DNA of 36,134 bases. Origin: a virus. The notes under the pieces were generated by a model. The model was not told the origin of the DNA and did no database searches. It saw only the letters and a list, made by a program, of their open reading frames with translations. The stretch is from IMG/VR virus record IMGVR_UViG_3300032265_000909, positions 1-36,134 of that record, one strand, 5' to 3'. Below, in pieces: positions 31,241 through 36,134 of the stretch. The position numbers were made by a program, and so were the translations under genes. Positions within the stretch are counted from its first letter, which is position 1, and the number at the start of each line of letters is the position of its first letter.

Positions 31241-31779
31241 TCCGGCTGGCTACTTTGCTGGATGTGCCATATATTGTTAATCTTGCCAAAAAAGAAACTT
31301 TTTGCCTTGGGTTTATTCCTAAGATGGCATACGAAGCCGCAATTACTGGAATCAAAACTGGCAAGCGCTGGTCAAATACTTGCAATGACAAAATGTTTGT
31401 TTGTGAAGAAAATGGCGATTTAGTGGGATTTGTGTTGTTTTCTTATGGCAACCCAGCCAAATGCAATCAGATTTGCATACAAGAAGATGCCAGAATGATT
31501 GAAAGAGGACAAGCATTATTGTCGGCGGCAATTTCTCATGGCAATCTTAGGGGAATTGAAGATTTTGCTTGCGGATGTGCGGATGATTTGCCAAGCAATG
31601 TATTTTGGTACAAAATGGGCTGGGTAAAGGTAGGGCATAGGCAGGGCATTAGCCATAAAAATACTTGGAAGGAAAGTAGTCAAAGAAAAGTAAATATTTA
31701 TCGCTATCAAACAAACAGTCTTTTTATTAATGAATTTGGCATGATATTGCCAAAAGAGAATGTGGAGTTAGCGATATGA
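31237..31779 (+). CDS. GNAT-family acetyltransferase-like protein
   Basis: This 180-residue protein shows GNAT elements: MIRLATLLDVPYIVNLAKK (1-19), VCEENGDLVGFVLFSYGNP (about 55-73), then QICIQEDARMIERGQALLSA (about 78-97) in the place of the acetyl-CoA loop, and FWYKMGWVKVGHRQG (about 125-139). The loop is R-x-x-x-x-G-x-A-like, not the perfect R-x-x-G-x-G. The substrate is unknown. It is a second, diverged GNAT protein in this genome, in the early operon between the YdaU-like and nuclease-like genes with four-base overlaps on both sides. Confidence 0.75.
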   Translation: MIRLATLLDVPYIVNLAKKETFCLGFIPKMAYEAAITGIKTGKRWSNTCNDKMFVCEENGDLVGFVLFSYGNPAKCNQICIQEDARMIERGQALLSAAISHGNLRGIEDFACGCADDLPSNVFWYKMGWVKVGHRQGISHKNTWKESSQRKVNIYRYQTNSLFINEFGMILPKENVELAI

Positions 31780-32237
31780 ATACAGGAAATCATAGCTATG
31801 CCGAAAGAATCCAAGGCACTAATCTAGGTGAAGAACTATTTGAAACCTATTGTGAATCTAAGGGTTTTCACTTAACCAGATTAGGATTTGACCAACATAA
31901 AGCAACTGTGCCTAATTTCTTTAGACTAAATCCATATATTCGTAATATTCCAGATTATATTGTTAATACAGAAAATGGCACTTTTGTAGTAAATGTCAAA
32001 GGCACAGACAACTTTAAACAATCTGAATACAATTTATTACCTGAATTTGGTGAATGGTTTAGTACCAAAAAAGCTCCATTAGTTTATGCTTTTTGTTTTA
32101 GGGATTGTATTAAACCTTTGTTGATTTATCCTGAAAAAATCATTAGATTGTATGAAGAAGCCAAAATAGACCAACAATGGAGTGATGGAGTAGTTTATCG
32201 ATGTCTGAATTTAAGAAATCCGAAGCATGGAAGCTAG
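31776..32237 (+). CDS. Restriction-fold nuclease candidate, resolvase-like
   Basis: This 153-residue protein shows an N-terminal helix GTNLGEELFETYCESKGF (14-31), RNIPDYIV (56-63) and a strand with FVVNVKGTDN (70-79). The helix Glu, Asp60 and Asn73-x-Lys75 line up as a PD-(D/E)xK metal site in which Asn replaces the Glu or Gln of the core. This resembles Holliday-junction or flap nucleases. It could be inactive or an unusual variant. It overlaps the following gene by 37 bases. Confidence 0.65.
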   Translation: MNTGNHSYAERIQGTNLGEELFETYCESKGFHLTRLGFDQHKATVPNFFRLNPYIRNIPDYIVNTENGTFVVNVKGTDNFKQSEYNLLPEFGEWFSTKKAPLVYAFCFRDCIKPLLIYPEKIIRLYEEAKIDQQWSDGVVYRCLNLRNPKHGS

Positions 32238-32419
32238 AGTGCGAAGCAAGGGAATTATTAAGCTGGAAATTGAAAGACAGAAGAAAGCAATTAGCATTAG
32301 TTTGGGAAAAAAGGGGCGCTGAAGGCGCAATTAAACTACAAGAGGAAATGACAAGATTATGGAAAATACAGAAGAATCAGCAAACCGGGCAAGAAAATTT
32401 ATTTATGAAAAATCAGTAG
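32201..32419 (+). CDS. Small helical phage protein
   Basis: This 72-residue protein begins MSEFKKSEAWKLECEAREL and has a helix-rich, basic sequence ending ENLFMKNQ. The SEAW-x-LECEAR start with a following RR-x-x-LALVW is a pattern I recall from small proteins in recombination regions of Gram-negative phages, listed as a domain of unknown function. It overlaps the nuclease candidate by 37 bases and the next gene by 61. No catalytic residue is evident. Confidence 0.65.
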   Translation: MSEFKKSEAWKLECEARELLSWKLKDRRKQLALVWEKRGAEGAIKLQEEMTRLWKIQKNQQTGQENLFMKNQ

Positions 32420-32691
32420 ATTTTGCCCAAGCCAAAGCTAACCGCATCTATTTGGAGCAATTTTTAAAGTCTAAAGCGGCTTTATTGCAGTCAGAATCAA
32501 CTGAAACTACTATGGCTGGCAAAGAAGTTTATGCTAAAGCCCACCCAGAGTATATAGCATTGCTATATGGCTTAAAAGAAGCAGTAAAAATAGAAGAAGA
32601 ATTAAAATGGAAGCTAATATCTGCTCAACTGGCTGTAGAAATATATAGGACAGAAAGTGCAAACAATCGTGCAATTGATAAGGCTGTGTAG
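32359..32691 (+). CDS. Helical phage protein of unknown function
   Basis: This 110-residue protein is entirely helical by appearance: FAQAKANRIYLEQFLKSKAA (22-41), an AHPEYIALLYGLKEAV segment (about 60-75), and IEEELKWKLISAQLAVEIYR. The AQAKANR, LKSKAALL and HPEY pattern is familiar from a common family of small phage proteins of unknown role, often next to Ref-like or HNH genes. It may be a DNA- or protein-binding coiled-coil dimer. It ends at 32691, directly before a membrane microprotein. Confidence 0.68.
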   Translation: MENTEESANRARKFIYEKSVDFAQAKANRIYLEQFLKSKAALLQSESTETTMAGKEVYAKAHPEYIALLYGLKEAVKIEEELKWKLISAQLAVEIYRTESANNRAIDKAV

Positions 32692-32769
32692 ATGGGTGAT
32701 CTTCCTTACTATTTTGGTATCCTTGTTTTCATTATCATTATCTTTTCTTTATGGATTAATATTAAATGA
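32692..32769 (+). CDS. 25-residue membrane microprotein
   Basis: The frame starts on the base after the upstream TAG stop codon and has one hydrophobic span (YFGILVFIIIIFSLWI) followed by a short basic end. It ends in an ATGA overlap with the next gene. No separate ribosome-binding site is needed if coupled. Tight linkage supports translation but the short length limits certainty. Confidence 0.5.
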   Translation: MGDLPYYFGILVFIIIIFSLWINIK

Positions 32770-32912
32770 GTTCTTGGTTAATAGCTGTAACTGGTTGTAT
32801 ATACTTTTATATATTTGTTGAGCAGTTATTTAAAGGTGATTTTGGTTTAGCCTGTATGTATGCTGGCTATTGTTTTGCCAATTATGGCGCTTATCTTATT
32901 GCTACTAAATGA
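32766..32912 (+). CDS. 48-residue two-span membrane microprotein
   Basis: It starts in an ATGA overlap with the 25-residue gene and ends in an ATGA overlap with the Ref-like gene. The N-terminal part (SWLIAVTGCIYFYIFVEQL) and the C-terminal part (LACMYAGYCFANYGAYLIA) each look like a membrane span, joined by FKGDFG. Precise fitting on both sides supports it as a gene. Function unknown; a membrane-acting early product is plausible. Confidence 0.6.
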   Translation: MSSWLIAVTGCIYFYIFVEQLFKGDFGLACMYAGYCFANYGAYLIATK

Positions 32913-33196
32913 CTAAAAATGAAAAGATCGCACTTAACAAGATTGCAGAACTCGGATGTATTCTCTGCTCCGAAGTCCTTGGGATTGAAGGCACAGCGGC
33001 AGAACTCCATCATGTGCGCCGATTTGGAGCTAAACGGGCTACATCCCCTGTCTTGCCTTTATGCCCAGAACATCATAGGGGAAACTCTGGTGTTCACGGA
33101 TTGGGTACAAGAAATTTTGAAATTCAATGGCAAATTACCTATGAGAAGCTCTTGGAGAGAGTCAATCAAAAACTTGGAAAGCGAATTGAGAAATGA
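32909..33196 (+). CDS. Ref-like HNH endonuclease
   Basis: This 95-residue protein shows the Ref (RecA-dependent nuclease) family pattern: GCILCSEV (16-23) with C17 and C20, AELHHVRRFG (31-40) with His34 and His35, PLCPEHHRG (50-58) with C52, His55 and His56, then SGVHGLGTRNFE (60-71). Zn and catalytic His residues are intact. Phage P1 Ref cuts single-stranded DNA at RecA-made displacement loops; a similar role in recombination or repair is inferred. It overlaps microproteins on both sides by four bases. Confidence 0.88.
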   Translation: MTKNEKIALNKIAELGCILCSEVLGIEGTAAELHHVRRFGAKRATSPVLPLCPEHHRGNSGVHGLGTRNFEIQWQITYEKLLERVNQKLGKRIEK

Positions 33197-33270
33197 CACA
33201 ATTTGAAGATGAAGTAATTAAATTGCTGGAAGAAATATTAGCATTATTGAAAGCTAAAAATGACCGATAG
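33193..33270 (+). CDS. 25-residue helical microprotein
   Basis: Begins in a four-base overlap with the Ref-like gene and reads MTQFEDEVIKLLEEILALLK then a short basic end. It appears to be a single amphipathic helix with leucine and isoleucine repeats, able to dimerise. It ends 11 bases into the next gene. Support is placement only, and it may serve mainly as a translational bridge. Confidence 0.42.
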   Translation: MTQFEDEVIKLLEEILALLKAKNDR

Positions 33271-33499
33271 ACCAATAAAAACCTATACTGGTGGCAAACC
33301 CAATTATGTAGTAGGTGGTAGCAAAATCCATGAAATCATAGATCATTTAAATGATTTATTTATGGGTAAAGCTATGACAAATGATGAAATGCGACTTTTA
33401 CAGCATATTGTGAATGACATTTGCGAAATGTCTAATGAGAATCAATTACTTAAAATATACAATCAAGAACAAATTAAACCTTATGCAAGCAATCATTAA
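33260..33499 (+). CDS. Hypothetical protein ending the rightward early operon
   Basis: This 79-residue protein begins MTDRPIKTYTGGKPNYVVGG and has two predicted helices, KIHEIIDHLNDLF and DEMRLLQHIVNDICEM. There is one cysteine and no membrane span. It is the last gene of the rightward set before a convergent pair. Function unknown. After it, 33500-33612 holds no gene that I can support, only a bipartite inverted repeat (GCAGT...TGGGT / ACCCA...ACTGC) that may mark the transcription boundary. Confidence 0.58.
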   Translation: MTDRPIKTYTGGKPNYVVGGSKIHEIIDHLNDLFMGKAMTNDEMRLLQHIVNDICEMSNENQLLKIYNQEQIKPYASNH

Positions 33500-33612
33500 A
33501 ATGTGTATTTAAATATATATTGGGGCTGTATTTGGCAGTTATTAGCAATGGGTGAGAAAGCCGCAAAATGACCCAATTACTGCATCCTACAATGGCGGCT
33601 TAACACCCCAAG

Positions 33613-33966
33613 TTACAATTCTAAATGATCTAGACCAAGAGATATACCAACAAGGGTACAGCGCCGCCGAAATTCTTTACCATGATGCAACCATTTATCA
33701 CCTTTTTGCCTATGAAATGAACAATGGACCATTTCATGTGCCAAGGTAGATAACATAGTCATGTAAAAGGCGCATCTAGCGGATGATATGGTAATAATAT
33801 GCTCAAAATCGCCACCAGTATCTAGCTGATATGTACCAAGAGCATCAACATCATAAATGATTTGAAAATCCACTTCCTCTGGCAAAGGCATTTTCCATTT
33901 AGTAAATGGGTATGCACAGCTAAGACTAGCATAAGCATGGCGCACAATTTCAGGATTTAATTTCAT
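33613..33966 (-). CDS. SprT-like zinc metalloprotein
   Basis: This 117-residue protein has a clear metallopeptidase signature: LAHEMVHCSF (75-84), HExxH with His77, Glu78 and His81, and HHGKEFRRRC (94-103) with a probable third ligand, His95. This is the SprT-like arrangement, found in proteases that clear DNA-protein crosslinks. It is shorter than SPRTN proteins and lacks a visible zinc ribbon. The start overlaps the upstream exonuclease stop by four bases. Targets are unknown; repair or head maturation are possible. Confidence 0.86.
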   Translation of the reverse strand: MKLNPEIVRHAYASLSCAYPFTKWKMPLPEEVDFQIIYDVDALGTYQLDTGGDFEHIITISSARCAFYMTMLSTLAHEMVHCSFHRQKGDKWLHHGKEFRRRCTLVGISLGLDHLEL

Positions 33967-34709
33967 GATAAATGCTTAAGTTTGGTATGGGGAATTACTG
34001 TTCTAGTATCTGTAGAATAGCTACCACAAGCCTTGCATTGATAGCGCTGATAAGCCCCGGTAGTAGTATATCTAAAGCCTTTGCTAATAATTGATGCTTT
34101 GCCGCAAGTAGGGCAATTAAAGCCATCCCTATCTTTTTTCATTAAATTAATATTAATTGGCTGTTTAACCCAAGGCAATAGTTTGTTATATAGCTTTTCA
34201 AGCAATATCACATCTTGAATATTGTAACTTTCCATTGTTGCCCAAGCCTTTTTGTCCCCATTCATGCATTTAATCCACAATGTATGCCCTTCATGGTCTT
34301 TTTTCTTGCCTAAACCTAACCGCTGGGCTACATAATCTAGTTTATTGCTGGGAAATCTAAATTGGCTTTTAACTACTCTAAGTAAGTCAATTTGCTTAAT
34401 TGGCGGCGGCGGTGGCAGTTTATGTATTAGAAATTCTTTATTGAGTGTTGGCATATCAAACTTTGTGCCATTGTAATGAACCACAGCATCAGCATCTTCA
34501 AGCAATCCATGTATTCCTTCTAGCATAGACTGTGATGTGCTTTTTTGGACAGAATCAAAGTAAATCTGTTTTTCGCCTAACCATTTGGCTGAGTAGCACA
34601 TGGTATATGATGATTCAAGAAGCTGGTTTAAAGATACATTCTGTTGCCACAAACCCCAGACATGGGCTGTATTAGGTGAGGTTTCTATGTCAAGCAACAG
34701 TATCTTCAC
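33963..34709 (-). CDS. DEDDy 3-prime exonuclease with C-terminal zinc ribbon
   Basis: This 248-residue protein starts best at a GTG at 34709, preceded by AGGGAA. Exonuclease motifs of the DnaQ-like DEDDy type are LLLDIETSP with Asp7 and Glu9, VVHYNGTKFDMP with Asp85, and SYNIQDVILLEKLY (161-174) with Tyr162 and Asp166. Residues 198-229 hold CPTCG and CKACG, a zinc ribbon for DNA binding. Such enzymes degrade 3-prime ends for proofreading or recombination. It is coupled to the SprT-like gene. A PPPPP tract at 99-103 lies in a linker loop. Confidence 0.88.
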   Translation of the reverse strand: MKILLLDIETSPNTAHVWGLWQQNVSLNQLLESSYTMCYSAKWLGEKQIYFDSVQKSTSQSMLEGIHGLLEDADAVVHYNGTKFDMPTLNKEFLIHKLPPPPPIKQIDLLRVVKSQFRFPSNKLDYVAQRLGLGKKKDHEGHTLWIKCMNGDKKAWATMESYNIQDVILLEKLYNKLLPWVKQPININLMKKDRDGFNCPTCGKASIISKGFRYTTTGAYQRYQCKACGSYSTDTRTVIPHTKLKHLS

Positions 34710-34740
34710 AATATTCCCTATAATCAACAAGTTAATGCAT

Positions 34741-34768
34741 ATATTAAATGAATTGTATTAAAAAACAA
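34741..34768 (-). promoter_or_regulatory. Leftward promoter for exonuclease and SprT-like genes
   Basis: On the - strand, TTGTTT (34768-34763) and TAATAT (34746-34741) are separated by 16 bp. A transcript start near 34734 would give a 25-base leader with the AGGGAA ribosome-binding site before the GTG start at 34709. The site just touches the start codon of the + strand zinc microprotein. Inferred from boxes. Confidence 0.5.
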
Positions 34769-34920
34769 TGATTTATGAAAAATACATCCAAAAGTTAAAT
34801 GTTTATAGTTTGAGAGTTTGTTCAATATGTAAATTGAAAAACAAGACAAATGAAGGATATTTTCAACTTTACAATAAAGGATTGAATGAGAGATTTATCT
34901 GCAAATCTTGTAAAAGATAG
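34768..34920 (+). CDS. 50-residue zinc-ribbon microprotein
   Basis: The frame contains RVCSICKLKN (16-25) and FICKSCKR at the C-terminus, giving C18-x-x-C21 and C45-x-x-C48, a plausible zinc site in a basic protein. It lies in the 200-base space between divergent genes. No good ribosome-binding site precedes the ATG. The four-cysteine spacing and clean end before the next gene support it, but translation is inferred. Confidence 0.6.
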   Translation: MIYEKYIQKLNVYSLRVCSICKLKNKTNEGYFQLYNKGLNERFICKSCKR

Positions 34921-34932
34921 TAAAATAAGAAA

Positions 34933-35361
34933 ATGCCATATACAAAAACAGACAAAGGTTGGATGTGGGGTTCAAAAGGACCATTCGACACCAAAGCCAA
35001 AGCCATGCAAGTAGCTAGAGCCGCTTATGCTTCTGGATTCATGGAAGAAAAGCGAGAAAAGAATTTAACTGTTGCCCTCGATTATCACAATACATATTCA
35101 GCCGACCCTAAGTTTTGGGACACTTTTATCTATATGTGCTGGATGCGAAAATGGGATGTTTATTGTGTAACCCATCATGTCGGCGAAAAGCAAAATCAAA
35201 AGCTAATGGACAGTATTGGCAAAGTGTTACCTATTGATTGCATCATATTTACTATTGGCAAAGCCAAAGAAGAATATTGCAAATCTATTGGTTTAGACAT
35301 TGACATCTGGATTGACAACAACCCAATCCACATCATTCAAGACCCAGACACAGAACAATGA
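34933..35361 (+). CDS. HAD-like protein with N-terminal phage module
   Basis: This 142-residue protein has two parts. Residues 1-38 (MPYTKTDKGWMWGSKGPFDT and a following helix) resemble a small module found in many phage proteins. Residues 44-142 resemble a HAD phosphatase-like fold: TVALDYHNTYS (46-56) with Asp50, VYCVTHH (77-83), a GKAKEEY stretch with a possible Lys motif, and DIWIDNNP (124-131) with Asp128. The second Asp of the usual D-x-D-x-T is His52, so ordinary phosphatase activity is doubtful. The start has no strong ribosome-binding site. It overlaps the next gene by four bases. Confidence 0.7.
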   Translation: MPYTKTDKGWMWGSKGPFDTKAKAMQVARAAYASGFMEEKREKNLTVALDYHNTYSADPKFWDTFIYMCWMRKWDVYCVTHHVGEKQNQKLMDSIGKVLPIDCIIFTIGKAKEEYCKSIGLDIDIWIDNNPIHIIQDPDTEQ

Positions 35362-35582
35362 CTTGGAATATCCGGGTAGTTAAATACTTAGAAGAAGGCG
35401 AACCAGTCTTGGCATTGGCTGAAGTTTTTTATAATACTCAGGGTAAACCCTGTGGCTTTATTACAGCATCAGCAGTAGATGAATCAATCGACAATTTGCA
35501 TACTTATGTGGATTGGATGAAAGAAGCATTGGCATATCCAATTATTGAATTTGAAACCCAGTTTGTTGATTGGGACAAATAG
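35358..35582 (+). CDS. Small conserved-looking phage protein
   Basis: This 74-residue protein begins MTWNIRVVKYLEEGEPVLAL and has a compact alpha-beta pattern: AEVFYNTQGKPCGFITAS, a helix with LHTYVDWMKEALAYPII, and FETQFVDW at the end. The MTWN-x-R-V start is familiar from many small phage proteins of unknown function near terminase or replication genes. It overlaps the HAD-like gene by four bases. Function unknown. Confidence 0.65.
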   Translation: MTWNIRVVKYLEEGEPVLALAEVFYNTQGKPCGFITASAVDESIDNLHTYVDWMKEALAYPIIEFETQFVDWDK

Positions 35583-35600
35583 TGTTGTGCGAAAGCAACA
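35583..35600 (+). terminator. Hairpin with GAAA loop, possible weak terminator
   Basis: TGTTG-T-GC, GAAA tetraloop, GC-AACA form a stem with one bulged T, directly after the stop codon at 35582 and followed by TTTAT. The tail is short, so termination would be weak at best. The remaining bases to 35629 show no gene and no clear ribosome-binding site for the HNH gene. Confidence 0.35.
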
Positions 35601-35629
35601 TTTATCAGCTGTGAATTACCAAACAACCC

Positions 35630-36088
35630 ATGCCTAGTTTGCCAACTTATACTAAGTGCGCCAGTTTAGGTTGCAAGAATACCAAGAGCAAACTAAACAG
35701 CTATTGCTCAGAGCATGGCGGCAAAGAATGGATAGACACAGAAGATAGAAAACAATTCAATTCTATGTATCAGTCTGCATTTTGGCGGCAAAAGCGAATG
35801 ACCCAGCTATCGATTCAGCCATTGTGCCAAGCCTGTCTGTCTGAGGGTCGCATAGGAAGCGCCCAGCATATAGACCATGTGTTCGCATGGAAAGCAATTG
35901 GCAAACAAGCCTTTACTCACAACCTATTCCAATCCCTATGTGCAGAACACCATAGCCATAAGACAGCACTTGAACAGCAGGGCATATACAGGCATTACAG
36001 CAATCCAATCAAAGACTATGGGGTGGCGGACTATAGATATGTCATTGGCTCGGCTGAAGCTGATCTAGACCCCATGCCAGCCTTCTAG
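35630..36088 (+). CDS. HNH endonuclease next to terminase genes
   Basis: This 152-residue protein has an N-terminal zinc site (C10, C15, C26, H29) and an HNH domain: PLCQACLSEGRIG (64-76), HIDHVFAWKA (80-89), FTHNLFQSLCAEHHSHKT (95-112), with His80, Asp82, His83, Asn98 and the second CxxxH. HNH proteins placed just before terS work with the terminase in DNA packaging and cos cutting in HK97-like phages. Its neighbours are terS and terL if the ends of the window are joined. The start has no strong ribosome-binding site. Confidence 0.9.
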   Translation: MPSLPTYTKCASLGCKNTKSKLNSYCSEHGGKEWIDTEDRKQFNSMYQSAFWRQKRMTQLSIQPLCQACLSEGRIGSAQHIDHVFAWKAIGKQAFTHNLFQSLCAEHHSHKTALEQQGIYRHYSNPIKDYGVADYRYVIGSAEADLDPMPAF

Positions 36089-36134
36089 AAAGCTATCGGC
36101 TAGAAACTTAAACTTTATTGAACAGTTTTTGAAG
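36085..36134 (+). other. Non-coding end, possible part of a packaging site
   Basis: After the HNH stop codon the sequence has CTAGAAA twice (36085-36091 and 36100-36106, 15 bases apart). With the first 57 bases of the window this would form a roughly 100-base gap between HNH and terS, the usual place of a cos or pac site. The G-rich run at 31-36 lies in the same gap. The packaging role is inferred from position. Confidence 0.4.

Noticed and set aside
32919-33206. A + strand frame of 95 codons overlapping the Ref-like gene
   Set aside because: It is a shifted shadow of the Ref-like frame, which carries all zinc and catalytic residues.
33552-33749. A + strand frame of 65 codons starting with GTG
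   Set aside because: It lies mostly opposite the SprT-like gene, whose HExxH motif is intact, starts with a non-ATG codon and has no clear ribosome-binding site.
34710-34730. TTG start extending the DEDDy exonuclease by seven residues
   Set aside because: The GTG at 34709 has AGGGAA just upstream and gives the normal short lead before the DxE motif.
1-36134. tRNA genes, diversity-generating retroelement, transposase or integrase
   Set aside because: No cloverleaf, reverse transcriptase, DDE or tyrosine-recombinase motif was seen by eye. A tRNA search program would settle the first point.

Overview
This 36.1 kb window reads as an almost complete genome of a tailed, long-tailed (siphovirus-type) double-stranded DNA phage. 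The last gene (an HNH endonuclease, 35630-36088) and the first two genes (small and large terminase) form the usual HNH-terS-terL block if the ends are joined, so the window is probably a circular or circularly permuted genome opened just upstream of terS. The host is probably a Gram-negative aquatic bacterium: there is a GH19 endolysin beside a spanin-like protein, the DNA is AT-rich, and there is a long Gly-x-Ser fibre of a type I associate with uncultivated freshwater phages. The host genus cannot be read from the sequence. I see no integrase, excisionase, CI-like repressor, reverse transcriptase, tRNA or CRISPR array.

Left arm, all on the + strand (58-18781): terminase, HK97-type portal, prohead protease, a first capsid protein with a scaffold-like N-terminus, a strong hairpin terminator, a second shorter paralogous capsid protein, head-tail connectors, tail tube, the tail chaperone pair joined by a lambda-type -1 frameshift site (GGGAAAG), tape measure, tail-tip proteins, a GNAT protein where lambda has its tail-tip peptidase gene, a large J-like tail hub, and small fibre-associated proteins.

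Middle (18861-26323): an adaptor-like protein, a 1068-residue Gly-x-Ser fibre with three inserted globular domains, a methyltransferase, a GT2 glycosyltransferase carrying an extra N-terminal GT-B-like half, a separate gene that looks like the other half, then a lysis cassette (three small membrane proteins, a spanin-like protein, an endolysin).

Right arm: a leftward operon (29858 to 26383) carries a DUF1071-type annealing protein, a YqaJ/lambda-type exonuclease, an SSB-like protein and many small zinc-finger or membrane microproteins, several of them under 60 residues and nested between overlapping start and stop codons. A divergent promoter region at 29.89-30.05 kb contains a 25-bp direct repeat and also drives a rightward operon (30055-33499): two restriction-fold nuclease candidates, a YdaU-like replication protein, a GNAT protein, a Ref-like nuclease and microproteins. 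A two-gene leftward unit (SprT-like metalloprotein and a DEDDy exonuclease with zinc ribbon) sits at 33613-34709, followed by + strand genes leading back to the terminase.

The most interesting points are the tandem capsid paralogues separated by a terminator, the fibre plus glycosyltransferase cluster, the dense set of overlapping microproteins, and the repeat-built promoters with apparently leaderless starts. All function calls come from reading motifs by eye; no database search was run.
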